The position numbers and the translations under genes were made by a program. From positions 1-64,000 of the forward strand of contig JAEYYB010000071.1 in NCBI GenBank assembly GCA_023430975.1: 64,000 nt of DNA, read 5' to 3'. This DNA is from Bacillota bacterium (GTDB lineage Bacteria > Bacillota > Clostridia > Acetivibrionales > DSM-2933). The first letter of the stretch is position 1; every line of letters starts with the position of its first letter. Positions 49,716 to 58,744 of the stretch are shown one piece after another. Under the pieces are notes generated by a model. It worked only from the letters and a program-made list of their open reading frames with translations. It had not been told where the DNA came from and ran no database searches.

Positions 49716-50456
49716 ATGAATCAAAAAAGTCATGAAATTGATTATGAGATCATTGGCAACGAAATGCAGTTGGTTGAAATAGAGCTGGATCCTCAAGAAA
49801 GTGTTATTGCAGAAGCAGGTGCAATGATGTATATGGACGGGTCTATTCAGATGGAAACTATTTTTGGTGATGGAAGTAATACAGGCGGCATAATGGGAAA
49901 ATTCCTAACTGCGGGAAAGAGACTCTTAACCGGAGAAAGTCTTTTTATGACCATCTTTACCAACAATGGATCCGGAAAACAAAGGGTGTCCTTTTCAGCT
50001 CCATACCCTGGCAAAATAGTACCCATGGATTTAAAGCAGTATAATGGAGAAATAATTTGCCAGAAGGATTCTTTCCTTTGTGCTGCTAAAGGTGTGTCAG
50101 TTGGGATTGCATTCAATAAAAAAATCGGTGCAGGATTGTTCGGCGGAGAAGGTTTTATAATGCAGAAGCTTGAAGGAGATGGTTGGGCTTTTGTTCATGC
50201 TGGTGGAACCATAATTAAAAAAGAACTACGCCCTGGTGAAACACTTCGTTTAGATACCGGCTGCTTGGTTGCTCTTACAAAGACTGTGAATTACGATATA
50301 CAGTTGGCAAAAGGTATTAAATCAGCAATATTCGGAGGTGAAGGTTTATTTCTTGCCACTCTCTCAGGTCCCGGTACAGTTTGGCTGCAGTCATTACCAT
50401 TTAGCAGGCTGGCAGACAGAATTCTGTCCAATGCTTCTAGGAAATCAAATGATTAA
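49716..50456 (+). CDS. AIM24 / TIGR00266-family protein
   Basis: 246-residue glycine-rich beta-fold protein: IDYEIIGNEMQLVEIELDPQ, IAEAGAMMYMDGSIQMET, FGDGSNTGGIMGKFLTAGKRLLTGESLFM, LDTGCLVAL and IFGGEGLFLATLSGPGTVWLQSLPF. This order is diagnostic for the TIGR00266/AIM24 family, which has a tubby-like fold and no settled role in bacteria. Cytosolic. It stands alone; repeats precede it and a bidirectional terminator follows. Confidence 0.9.
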   Translation: MNQKSHEIDYEIIGNEMQLVEIELDPQESVIAEAGAMMYMDGSIQMETIFGDGSNTGGIMGKFLTAGKRLLTGESLFMTIFTNNGSGKQRVSFSAPYPGKIVPMDLKQYNGEIICQKDSFLCAAKGVSVGIAFNKKIGAGLFGGEGFIMQKLEGDGWAFVHAGGTIIKKELRPGETLRLDTGCLVALTKTVNYDIQLAKGIKSAIFGGEGLFLATLSGPGTVWLQSLPFSRLADRILSNASRKSND

Positions 50457-50525
50457 GGCTCCATTTTAGGTAGAATTTCAAACATATTCGAAAACCGTTA
50501 ATACGGTTACTAATTAAATATAAAA

Positions 50526-50564
50526 CAATGAAGGAGCAGAAGTCATATTTTGGCTCCTTCATTG
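50526..50564. terminator. bidirectional terminator
   Basis: Perfect 12-bp stem CAATGAAGGAGC / GCTCCTTCATTG between the convergent AIM24-like and TPR genes. Confidence 0.85.
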
Positions 50565-51458
50565 CTTATTATTTATAAAAAGCTTTCTGTATCGATCAAG
50601 GTTATTTAGTGGGCTGAATTCCTCATCCTCTTTAAGATAACCAAGTAACTCCGGGCTAAGATTTATGGCCTTCTCCAGATCTTCCAGCGACTGTTCTTTA
50701 CATCCTAAATTCACAAAAAATGATGCCCTGTTATAATATAGAAATGAGCAGCTTTTGTTATGCATTATTCCATTACCTATTACATCTATAGCAGTTTTAT
50801 AATCATTGTTGTTTTTATAGATTATAGACAGATTTAGATATGCATATGGGTTGTCCTGTTTTAAGCTTATAGATTTATTATATTCATCTATAGCTTTTTC
50901 AGTATAACCTAACTTATACCAAATAACACCCATGTTAAAATGAGCTTTATAATGGTTAGGATCTATCTCAATGCTTTCTTTGAAATGCTTCAAAGCTTCC
51001 ATGTTATTATCCATTTCTTCGTATATTACACCTAGATTATTATGGGCCCAGAAATCATCAGGTACAATTTCAATTACCCTATTATATGCTTCTATGGCCT
51101 CTTCCTTTCGACCCGCATCATCCAAAACATTTGCCATAAAAAACCAGGCTCTGCTGTATAGCGGGTCTAATTCTATTGCCTTTTTATAATATTCAATAGC
51201 ACCTTCATATTCGCCTGAATTGTCATATAAAGTAGCCAGCCCGTAGTAAGCCCTTGCTTCTCGGTCGCTAACCGATAATATCTTCAGGTAAAACTCTTCC
51301 GATTGTTTTCGTTTACCAATAGAATCGTACAAAACAGCCATACTAAGCAAAAGTTCTATATTTTTACCACTCAGCTTTAGTTTCATTCTATAAAAAACCA
51401 ATACCAATTTAGCAAACATACTTTCCAATTTTTCTTTAATATCTTCAAAAGTAACCAT
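50559..51458 (-). CDS. tetratricopeptide repeat protein
   Basis: 299 residues containing about seven TPR units from residue 45 to 270, for example EARAYYGLATLYDNSGEYEGA, FWAHNNLGVIYEEMDNNMEA and YKAHFNMGVIWYKLGYTEKA. No signal peptide and no catalytic domain; a cytosolic scaffold. It follows the thioesterase gene by 30 bases. Partner unknown. Confidence 0.88.
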   Translation of the reverse strand: MVTFEDIKEKLESMFAKLVLVFYRMKLKLSGKNIELLLSMAVLYDSIGKRKQSEEFYLKILSVSDREARAYYGLATLYDNSGEYEGAIEYYKKAIELDPLYSRAWFFMANVLDDAGRKEEAIEAYNRVIEIVPDDFWAHNNLGVIYEEMDNNMEALKHFKESIEIDPNHYKAHFNMGVIWYKLGYTEKAIDEYNKSISLKQDNPYAYLNLSIIYKNNNDYKTAIDVIGNGIMHNKSCSFLYYNRASFFVNLGCKEQSLEDLEKAINLSPELLGYLKEDEEFSPLNNLDRYRKLFINNKQ

Positions 51459-51488
51459 GAATCAGCCTTATGCCTCAAAATTGTATTT

Positions 51489-52190
51489 TTATACCAGTAT
51501 ATTATTTACTATTTTACAGATTTCTAGCTTATATTTGTTAATAAAAAAGTGTCCACCATCAAACTCATAAAATGCACAAGATCCATTAGTCATACTCTCC
51601 CAATTTTTCATATCATCAAAAGAGATTAGCTTATCTTCCCTGCCATTTATAATGGTTATATTACAGCCAAGCTTAAAATTATCATTTTTAAACCTGTACA
51701 TTTTCACAATATTAAAATCTCCTCGTAAAATAGGCAGAAACATGGTTTTAAACTCTTCATTTTCAAACAACTCCATATTAGGACCGCCATAATCTGATAC
51801 ATGCTTTATAAAGTCATCATCACTCAAAATATGTATATCCTTACAAATGCTTTCGGTGTTAGGAGAATTTCCTCCCGAAAAAAATATGTGCTTGGGTTCT
51901 TTCATTTTTGCCGCTTTAATTTTCCTTATGACTTCATATGCAATGATTGTCCCCATGCTGTGACCATAGATGGCATATTCTCCTTCATCTATCTCCTTTG
52001 ATATTATGCTGAATACATCAGAAACAGCCTCTTCCATACTTTCATACAGAGGCTCACAAATCCGCTTACCCCTCCCTGCTAATTCGACAGGCTTAACATC
52101 AATTGCTTGATCCAAGCTCCTCTTCCAGCTTAAAAACACTGATGCCGATCCTCCTGCATAGGGAAGAAAAAACAGTCTTATTCCTTTCAA
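51489..52190 (-). CDS. type II thioesterase (GrsT/SrfAD family)
   Basis: 233-residue alpha/beta hydrolase with RLFFLPYAGGSASVFLSW, VELAGRGKRICEP, the nucleophile elbow YGHSMGTIIAYE (Ser near 95), the aspartate in INGREDKLIS and the histidine in DGGHFFIN. These enzymes remove wrong acyl groups from peptide or polyketide synthase carrier domains. No synthase is in the window, so its partner must be elsewhere or it serves another thioester. The start codon is TTG with GGAGG eight bases upstream. Confidence 0.87.
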   Translation of the reverse strand: MKGIRLFFLPYAGGSASVFLSWKRSLDQAIDVKPVELAGRGKRICEPLYESMEEAVSDVFSIISKEIDEGEYAIYGHSMGTIIAYEVIRKIKAAKMKEPKHIFFSGGNSPNTESICKDIHILSDDDFIKHVSDYGGPNMELFENEEFKTMFLPILRGDFNIVKMYRFKNDNFKLGCNITIINGREDKLISFDDMKNWESMTNGSCAFYEFDGGHFFINKYKLEICKIVNNILV

Positions 52191-52252
52191 TCTAATTTCC
52201 TCCTATAGTACTATATTAAAAGTGATGCATCGTATCCGCCATATTATAACAT

Positions 52253-52285
52253 AAAGGCTTTGTATTGTACAAATACAAAGCCTTT
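52253..52285. terminator. terminator after the sulfate assimilation operon
   Basis: Stem AAAGGCTTTGTATT / AATACAAAGCCTTT with a 5-base loop, just beyond the flavoprotein stop. A family A end fragment (CTATATTAAAAGTGAT) sits at 52211-52226. Confidence 0.8.
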
Positions 52286-52306
52286 AATTAATTCTCAACC
52301 CTTTAA

Positions 52307-53215
52307 TTAATTCCCATATGTAAATGATGATGTACCTCTTACAACTTCAATTATCTTCCTTCCTGCTAGTGCACCTTGGCCAACTGCTGTAGCTATTTGC
52401 TTAAACCCTCCCGTACAATCACCGGCAGCATATAAACCATCAATATTTGTTTTTTGGTCTCTATCCACGACAATTGATGTACCTTCTGTTATTATCCCAA
52501 GTTTTCTGGCAAAGTCAATACTGGAAGCACTTTCATCAGCTATAAAAAGTCCGTCCAACTCCTCTTTTGTCCCATCTTCAAAACAGATATGCTGTAGTAC
52601 TTCATCACCTTCGAGCTTTATGATTCTTTTTTCCACAACATTGAAGTGCTTAATTGCATCAGCATAACCCTTACATTTAAGTTCCCGGCCATTTGTATAA
52701 ATGGCAATATCCTTTGTAAAAGCCTTAAGTTCTTCTGCTTCATGAACTGCAAAGTCTCCGTGGCCCATAACCCCCACTTTCAACCCTCTATAGAAGAAAC
52801 CATCACAGGTGGTGCAATAGCTTACGCCATTTCCCTCAAATACATTCAACCCTTCAATATCCGGTTTCTTTTGAGGCTGTCCTGTGGCTAATAAAACAGT
52901 TCTTCCTATGTATTTGTTTTTAGCTGTTGTCACTTCAAATTCTTCATTTTTAACTATACCCAGTGCTTCTTCATTAACAATCTCGGCACCTAATCTTAAT
53001 GCCTGAAGTTCACCTGCTTTTAATAGTTTATTGCCGTTTATAGTTTCTACAAATCCAAAATAGTTCTCAATTTTTTCAGCCTTTGCCAATGCACCGTCAT
53101 CTTTTCCAATTATCAATGTCTTAAGATTTGCCCGCACTGTGTAAAGTGCTGCTGAGAGTCCTGCAGGACCTCTTCCAACAATAATCACATCATATATCAC
53201 AGTATTCTTCTCCAT
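52307..53215 (-). CDS. thioredoxin-reductase-like FAD oxidoreductase
   Basis: 302 residues. FAD-binding VIIVGRGPAGLSAALYTVRANL at the N-terminus, redox pair in SYCTTCDGFFY (near 135), NAD(P)-binding GVMGHGDFAVHEAEEL (variant: usual GGGxSA replaced by GHGDFA) and FAD motif GLYAAGDCTGGFKQIATAVG. It closes the sulfate operon directly after the sulfite reductase. It may pass electrons to that enzyme or to thioredoxin for APS reductase; the altered NAD(P) motif makes classical thioredoxin reduction less certain. No clear ribosome site. Confidence 0.85.
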   Translation of the reverse strand: MEKNTVIYDVIIVGRGPAGLSAALYTVRANLKTLIIGKDDGALAKAEKIENYFGFVETINGNKLLKAGELQALRLGAEIVNEEALGIVKNEEFEVTTAKNKYIGRTVLLATGQPQKKPDIEGLNVFEGNGVSYCTTCDGFFYRGLKVGVMGHGDFAVHEAEELKAFTKDIAIYTNGRELKCKGYADAIKHFNVVEKRIIKLEGDEVLQHICFEDGTKEELDGLFIADESASSIDFARKLGIITEGTSIVVDRDQKTNIDGLYAAGDCTGGFKQIATAVGQGALAGRKIIEVVRGTSSFTYGN

Positions 53216-53283
53216 TAAATTTATATTATTGCAATTACTATATGTTTTGTAATAATCGTTTTACATTTTAAATTATTGCAAAA

Positions 53284-53316
53284 CATTTGGCAGAGCAAAT
53301 AACGAAAGTTTCAACG
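53284..53316. repeat. family A repeat fragment at the sulfite reductase stop
   Basis: CATTTGGCAGAGCAAATAAC and the following GAAAGTTTCAACG match the middle of family A (copy at 4526) in reverse. The TGA stop of the sulfite reductase lies in this fragment. Confidence 0.6.
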
Positions 53317-54177
53317 TAATACTTTTTCCAGTTCCTCTTGCAGCAGTTCCCATCCAATGCGGTCAAGAGTATTCCTAAAACGCTCACCCGATCTGCCGTG
53401 TTTTTTAAAAAACTCAAGCGTGGTTTCAATTACCATATGAAGCTGCTCTTTAGAAAAAATTACAGGGAAAAGCTGTTTTCCTATAGCTATCCTATTACCA
53501 AACAACCCTCCGAAATATATCACAAATCCGCTTTCACCTTCCCATGCCCCTCTAGGGCAAGACTTTACGCAGCGGCCGCAATAGTTACAAGCACTTTCAT
53601 TATATTGCAATGTTTGGCTCTTATTATCAACAGTAATTGACTTCTCCCGACACACTTTCTCACATAGTCCACAGTAATTACATTTACTTTCCAGCCATTT
53701 TGGCTTCATTGCACCTTTTATACCAAGATCATTCTCCTCAGCCTTAAGGCAGTTATTACGGCAGCCTGTTATTCCAAACTTAAATTTATGAGGCACCTCT
53801 CTGCCATAATACTTTTCATCGAATTCTACAGCAAGAGAGGTCGTATCAATTAAACCGCTGGAGCAGATTGTACTGCCCTGACATGCTGTTATGGTCCTCA
53901 CTCTCGCTCCAGATGCTGCACTCTGCAAGCCGGAACTCTTGAGCTCACCTTTAACAGCTTCAATATCTTCAAGTTTAATGTACGGTATTTCTATACTCTG
54001 CCTTGAAGTCATGTGAATATATCCCCTACCATACTTTTGGGCTATTTCATACACCTTTTGTAACTTATCCGCCTGGATTTGCCCACCGGAAATCCTTATC
54101 CTTAATACAAAATATTCTTTATCCACCTGCCGTATAAAACCGTTCTGTTTTAATTCTTTATAATCAACCTGTGCCAT
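53311..54177 (-). CDS. small siroheme sulfite reductase with ferredoxin domain
   Basis: 288 residues. Siroheme/4Fe-4S cysteines are visible as Cys99 and Cys105 (TACQGSTICSSG) and Cys139 and Cys143 (GCRNNC). An inserted ferredoxin domain carries two 4Fe-4S motifs, CNYCGLCEKVC and CNYCGRCVKSC. This single-repeat design resembles the AsrC/small anaerobic sulfite reductases rather than CysI. It reduces sulfite to sulfide. The ATG at 54177 has AAGGGTGGG upstream. The position after cysN and the need for siroheme tie it to the hem/sirC genes in this window. The C-terminal codon and stop lie in a repeat fragment. Confidence 0.88.
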   Translation of the reverse strand: MAQVDYKELKQNGFIRQVDKEYFVLRIRISGGQIQADKLQKVYEIAQKYGRGYIHMTSRQSIEIPYIKLEDIEAVKGELKSSGLQSAASGARVRTITACQGSTICSSGLIDTTSLAVEFDEKYYGREVPHKFKFGITGCRNNCLKAEENDLGIKGAMKPKWLESKCNYCGLCEKVCREKSITVDNKSQTLQYNESACNYCGRCVKSCPRGAWEGESGFVIYFGGLFGNRIAIGKQLFPVIFSKEQLHMVIETTLEFFKKHGRSGERFRNTLDRIGWELLQEELEKVLR

Positions 54178-54194
54178 AATAGTCCCACCCTTTA

Positions 54195-55991
54195 TTACAA
54201 ATAATATTCTAATATTATATCGTGTTTTTTTAATAAATTGCAAACCGCATCTACAGCACCTTCGGAACTAATAGTTGCATCAGGCTTGAAGTTGCTAAAA
54301 GAAGATTCATCTATGTTTATTATGAGTATCTCATTAGGTTGATTCAATAGTTTAAGCTTTTCCGCCTCATAATCATCCAGGTTGAATATTGATGTAATAA
54401 AAATCTGACCTGAATCGGTAAATATTCTTGCCAGTTCTCCAATCTGCCTTATATGTTCATCCCTGCCCTCATAACTGGATACTCCATCTGAGACAAGTCC
54501 ATGCAAAAGGCTGGATACCCCCAAGTAGTAGGCCTTGAATTTCAGCTTAAAAAGCTTGTTTTCCAATTCTTTTCCTATATTTTGTATAACATTTTCATTT
54601 CCTTCATTACCTGAAGTGATGACTATAAACTTTGCCTTGTGTCCATATACATCTTCTCTCTCTGTAGATGAAATAAGGCTTTTTTCCCATAAAAATTCCC
54701 TGTCTTTAATGTGCTGAAGCAGTGTATTTTCAGAGTCAGATACCCCTTCTAAAATGATTCCTCCGCCTGATATCTCATAGTTATCTACTATTACAAACCT
54801 TCCTGTGAACTCTATTTCAGAAATAGGATCAAAAGCAATAGGCTTGGTAGTTTCCAAAATACACTCAGCCACATCATGCCTTTCAACCTGGTCCTTAAAA
54901 GTATCGATATTTAATTCCGCGGCATCAATAATACTCAGTATCTCAACCAATTTCACAGCAATTCTCAGAGTTCCAATTTTGAGTTTGTAAGTTTTGTTTT
55001 TAACAAGCGGTGCTTTACCCACCCAGAATATATTTACCCTGAAACGGGAGCTTACCTCAGGCAGTTTTTCATTTGCTTTAACCATTAACTCGCCAGGTTT
55101 TATATATATCTGGGTATTTAACGTCACACCAATAGCCTCATCAGCATATGCCGTATCCCTTGACTTTATATTGAAGCCCTCTATGCTTTTAATTACACTT
55201 CTCTTTTGTGAAGGTAAAAAAACGACTTCATCTCCGGCACGCACTGTGCCGCTTAAGATAGTACCTGCTACAATTCTCCTGTCATCGCCTTCTTCAGTAA
55301 ACTTGTAAATATCCTGGACAGGCAAACGAAGTGGAAGTTCCTGATTTTCCTTCTTATTCACAAATCCGTCCAACTGGCTTAGCACAGTAGGTCCATCATA
55401 CCAATCGGTATTGGGTGACTTGCTCGCAATATTGTCTCCGTTAAAAGCACTGATAGGTATGAAATTCACCGGTTTTATATTTACCTTATTCAAAAACTCA
55501 GTAAATTCAGAAGTAATTGAGTTAAATACATCTCTATCAAAATCCACCAAATCCATCTTGTTTACCAACACAACAACCTGTCTAATTCCCAACATGGAAA
55601 CAATATGTCCGTGCCTCTTTGAGTTTTCCTTAATTCCTTCCTTTGCATCTATGACTAAAAGTGCAGCCTCAGCCCTTGATGCTCCGGTAACCATGTTTTT
55701 CAAAAACTCAATATGCCCGGGTGCATCTATAATTATATAATCTCTTTTTCTTGTTCTAAAAAAGCATCTTGCAGTATCAATGGTGATTCCTTGTGCCTGC
55801 TCATCCTTTAATGCATCTAGTAGGAAAGCATATTCAAAGGGTCTGGAGTTCTTTCTGCAATATTCCTTAACCGATTCAAGCTTACCATCTGGAAGGGAGT
55901 CTGTGTCAGCCAGGAGCCTGCCGATCACCGTACTTTTACCGTGATCCACATGTCCAACTATGACAATATTCATCTGTTCTCTAGTCTCCAT
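54195..55991 (-). CDS. cysN: sulfate adenylyltransferase subunit 1 with degenerate APS-kinase-like C-domain
   Basis: 598 residues. GTPase part (1-420): GHVDHGKS at 13-20, DAPGH at 89-93, NKMD at 144-147; it drives ATP sulfurylase with CysD. Residues about 420-598 align in order with the CysC domain of CysNC fusions (YGHKAKFIVITS, RIFTDSGQIFITSIF), but where CysC has GLSGSGKST there is SGNEGNENV (460-468), so the ATP-binding P-loop is gone. It should activate sulfate to APS but not phosphorylate APS. GGGGAGGG precedes the ATG. Confidence 0.93.
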   Translation of the reverse strand: METREQMNIVIVGHVDHGKSTVIGRLLADTDSLPDGKLESVKEYCRKNSRPFEYAFLLDALKDEQAQGITIDTARCFFRTRKRDYIIIDAPGHIEFLKNMVTGASRAEAALLVIDAKEGIKENSKRHGHIVSMLGIRQVVVLVNKMDLVDFDRDVFNSITSEFTEFLNKVNIKPVNFIPISAFNGDNIASKSPNTDWYDGPTVLSQLDGFVNKKENQELPLRLPVQDIYKFTEEGDDRRIVAGTILSGTVRAGDEVVFLPSQKRSVIKSIEGFNIKSRDTAYADEAIGVTLNTQIYIKPGELMVKANEKLPEVSSRFRVNIFWVGKAPLVKNKTYKLKIGTLRIAVKLVEILSIIDAAELNIDTFKDQVERHDVAECILETTKPIAFDPISEIEFTGRFVIVDNYEISGGGIILEGVSDSENTLLQHIKDREFLWEKSLISSTEREDVYGHKAKFIVITSGNEGNENVIQNIGKELENKLFKLKFKAYYLGVSSLLHGLVSDGVSSYEGRDEHIRQIGELARIFTDSGQIFITSIFNLDDYEAEKLKLLNQPNEILIINIDESSFSNFKPDATISSEGAVDAVCNLLKKHDIILEYYL

Positions 55992-55992
55992 A

Positions 55993-56874
55993 TTACATAT
56001 ACCCTCCCCTTCTCAATGTTTCAAGACCTCCGCCGTCATCCTTATCCTGAGCACGGCCTGATCTTTCAGCTATATTTGCAAATTTACCGCTCTTTAATTC
56101 TTCAATAATTTCACTTACATTCTTAGCAGTTGAATCCACCGGCAAAGTGCAGGGATAGCATCCTAATGATCTATAACGTTTACCGTCTCCCTGGTCAAAA
56201 TACAAAGAAGTAATGGGTATGTTCTCCCTCTCAATATATTCCCAGATATTCAGTTCAGTCCAATCAAGCAACGGATGAATTCTTATATGGGTCCCTGGAG
56301 CAAAATCCGTCTTAAACTGGTTCCAGAATTCAGGAGGCTGGTCACCTACATCCCAGTCATTTTCCTTATCCCTCGGAGAGAAATAACGTTCTTTTGACCT
56401 ACTTCCCTCTTCATCAGCCCTTACACCTACAATGACGCCTGTGTACTTCTCCCTGTTTGTGTCAGGTATATATTTACCTGTTGCAAGATCCATCACAAAT
56501 CTATCCCACTCACCGGACAGGGTATTCTTCAGAGCTTCTGACTTTAAGGACTGGCAGCAGCCGATACGGTCAATTTTTCCATCGGGAAATGTATTTCCCT
56601 CAGCTAGTGCCTTGCTGTTTTCTCCATAAATCATGGTCAATTTCCATTCCAATGCGAGGTTATCCCTGTACTTAATCATTTCAGGTATTTTATAATGAGT
56701 ATCAATGTGTACAAGCGGAATGGGAACATGCCCGAAAAAGGCCTTTCTTGCCAGCCAAAGAAGTACTGTACTGTCTTTCCCAATAGACCAGAGCATGCAT
56801 ATGTTTTTAAATTCCCTGTACGCTTCTCTTAATATATGAACACTCTGTGCCTCCAACTTATCCAAATGATTCAT
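55993..56874 (-). CDS. cysD: sulfate adenylyltransferase subunit 2
   Basis: 293-residue PP-loop ATP pyrophosphatase subunit that forms APS from ATP and sulfate with CysN. Seen: MLWSIGKDSTVLLWLARKAF with the SGGKD-like SIGKDS, PLVHIDTHYKIPEMI, GVRADEEGSRSKERYFSPR and GCYPCTLPVDSTA. The ATG at 56874 follows GGAGGAGAAAGT and overlaps the cysH TGA (ATGA). One base separates its stop from cysN. Confidence 0.96.
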   Translation of the reverse strand: MNHLDKLEAQSVHILREAYREFKNICMLWSIGKDSTVLLWLARKAFFGHVPIPLVHIDTHYKIPEMIKYRDNLALEWKLTMIYGENSKALAEGNTFPDGKIDRIGCCQSLKSEALKNTLSGEWDRFVMDLATGKYIPDTNREKYTGVIVGVRADEEGSRSKERYFSPRDKENDWDVGDQPPEFWNQFKTDFAPGTHIRIHPLLDWTELNIWEYIERENIPITSLYFDQGDGKRYRSLGCYPCTLPVDSTAKNVSEIIEELKSGKFANIAERSGRAQDKDDGGGLETLRRGGYM

Positions 56875-57593
56875 ACTTTCTCCTCCAATCTTAAGTGTAA
56901 CCCGCATTCCTTTTTATCAGGGTTCTCCCACCACCATCTTCCACTTCGAACATCCTCACCAGGTTTTATGGCTCTGGTGCACGGCTGGCAGCCGATGCTT
57001 GGAAAACCATTATTATATAAATTGCTATATAGAACATTGTTCTTTTTTATGTATTCCCATACCATGTCTTCTGTCCAAAAAGCTATAGGATTTATTTTAT
57101 AGATAGAGTGACTTATATCCCACTCAAAGATTTCTATTTCCTGACGCGTCTGTGACTGATCTCTTCTTAATCCGCAAATCCAAGCATCCACGGTACTCAA
57201 AACCCTTCTAAGGGGCTTAACCTTCCTTATCTCACAGCATTTTTTTCTTTGCTCAACGCTTTCATAGAAGAAATTCGGACCAAACTTGGAGACTGAGGCT
57301 TCCAAGTCCTGGCTTTCCGGGGCATAAACCTCGTAATTAAAGTTATACCTTTGCATGGTTTCAGTCATAAGGTCATAGGTATTTTGAAAATGTCTACCAG
57401 TGTCTAAAAAGAAAATTCTTGCTTTGGGATCATTTTTAAGCAAAATGTCTGTAAGAACCTGATCTTCAATAGAAAGGCTTGATGCCAATGCAATTCTGGA
57501 ACTTCCTATTTCATTAAAAATGTACCTTATAATATCATCCGGGCTTTTTTCTATATAATCATTATTTAATTCTTTTAGATTTAGTTTACTCAT
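56871..57593 (-). CDS. cysH: adenylylsulfate (APS) reductase
   Basis: 240-residue thioredoxin-dependent reductase giving sulfite. Seen: SSLSIEDQVLTDILL, FFLDTGRHF, and the four 4Fe-4S ligands Cys119-Cys120 (RKKCCEIRK), Cys202 and Cys205 (GCQPCTR), with the catalytic cysteine at 230 in KKECGLHL. The CC/CxxC set marks the APS-reducing (plant/bacterial APR) type rather than PAPS reductase. This agrees with the broken APS kinase domain on CysN. The ATG at 57593 follows AAGGGGGAAAAG. Confidence 0.94.
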   Translation of the reverse strand: MSKLNLKELNNDYIEKSPDDIIRYIFNEIGSSRIALASSLSIEDQVLTDILLKNDPKARIFFLDTGRHFQNTYDLMTETMQRYNFNYEVYAPESQDLEASVSKFGPNFFYESVEQRKKCCEIRKVKPLRRVLSTVDAWICGLRRDQSQTRQEIEIFEWDISHSIYKINPIAFWTEDMVWEYIKKNNVLYSNLYNNGFPSIGCQPCTRAIKPGEDVRSGRWWWENPDKKECGLHLRLEEKV

Positions 57594-57616
57594 TTCTTTT
57601 CCCCCTTGAAAGTCCA

Positions 57617-58690
57617 TTAAATCACATAATCTTCGGGTATAAAAACCCTGAAATCTCTGGGCCTTACAAAAATCTTCTGTTTCTCGGTTAGGCCAAGCTT
57701 CCTGTATTTCTCTTTGCTGATTTCAGCTTCTATATAATCCCCGCAGTCAAGCCTCTTTAGTTCCAGGTTTACAATAGGACCTACCGCCCTTATAAAAACT
57801 ATCTCTGCGGCAATAAATTCATTTCCTTTTGCCTCCAGACTTATTTCAATATCATGGGGACGGATATAGCTTATTGCATTTTTATTCATGGTCTCGGCAT
57901 GCTCAGGTACATCAAGCTTTAATGACCCAATCTCAACTTTCCCGTTATGCACTCTTCCGTGAAAAAGGTTGACGTTTCCCAAAAAATTATATACAAAAGG
58001 ATTAACAGGATTATCATATACCTCTTCAGGTGTACCTATTTGCTCTATTTTGCCTTTGTTTAAAATCACAATTCTATCTGCAACATCAAGAGCCTCTTCC
58101 TGGTCATGCGTTACAAAGACGCTTGTAATAGGATATTCGTCATGCAGCTTCCTGAGCCATCTGCGAAGGTCCTTTCTAACCTTTGCATCCAGTGCACCGA
58201 AAGGCTCATCAAGAAGCAATACCTTGGGTTCGACAGCCAACGCCCTCGCAAGTGCTATTCTTTGCCGCTGACCGCCAGACAGCTGTGCGGGATAACGCTT
58301 TGCCAGTTCCTCCATCTTTATAAGTGAAAGCAGCTCATGAACCTTTTTATTAATTTCTTCCTTACCGGGCCTCAGCTTTGAAGGTCTGACCTTCAATCCA
58401 AAAGCTATATTTTCAAAAACATTCATGTGCTTAAATAGTGCATAATGTTGAAACACAAAGCCGACTTTTCTATCCTGTGTGCTTTTTTGGGTGTTATCTT
58501 CACCATCAAAAATAATGCTTCCATTGTCCGCAGATTCCAGCCCTGCAATTATTCTTAAAAGAGTTGTTTTACCTGAGCCGGACGGTCCCAATAGAGCAAC
58601 CAGTTCTCCAGTTTCTATCTTAAGATTGATATCACTAAGTGCTTCAAATGAATCAAAATGCTTTGTGATATTTGAAATTTCAATGCTCAT
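57617..58690 (-). CDS. cysA: sulfate/thiosulfate ABC transporter ATP-binding protein
   Basis: 357 residues. Walker A GPSGSGKTTLLR near 36, Q-loop VFQHYALFKHM, signature LSGGQRQRIALARAL, Walker B LLLDEPFGALDAKVRK, His-loop VFVTHDQEEALD, and a C-terminal TOBE-like domain (residues 235-357). Powers the CysTW permease. The ATG at 58690 follows GGGGGATGGCT; the ATG at 58696 lies inside that site. Confidence 0.95.
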   Translation of the reverse strand: MSIEISNITKHFDSFEALSDINLKIETGELVALLGPSGSGKTTLLRIIAGLESADNGSIIFDGEDNTQKSTQDRKVGFVFQHYALFKHMNVFENIAFGLKVRPSKLRPGKEEINKKVHELLSLIKMEELAKRYPAQLSGGQRQRIALARALAVEPKVLLLDEPFGALDAKVRKDLRRWLRKLHDEYPITSVFVTHDQEEALDVADRIVILNKGKIEQIGTPEEVYDNPVNPFVYNFLGNVNLFHGRVHNGKVEIGSLKLDVPEHAETMNKNAISYIRPHDIEISLEAKGNEFIAAEIVFIRAVGPIVNLELKRLDCGDYIEAEISKEKYRKLGLTEKQKIFVRPRDFRVFIPEDYVI

Positions 58691-58744
58691 AGCCATCCCC
58701 CATATTCAGAATTTTTTATCCTTCCATCGTCACTGTTTAGAAAT

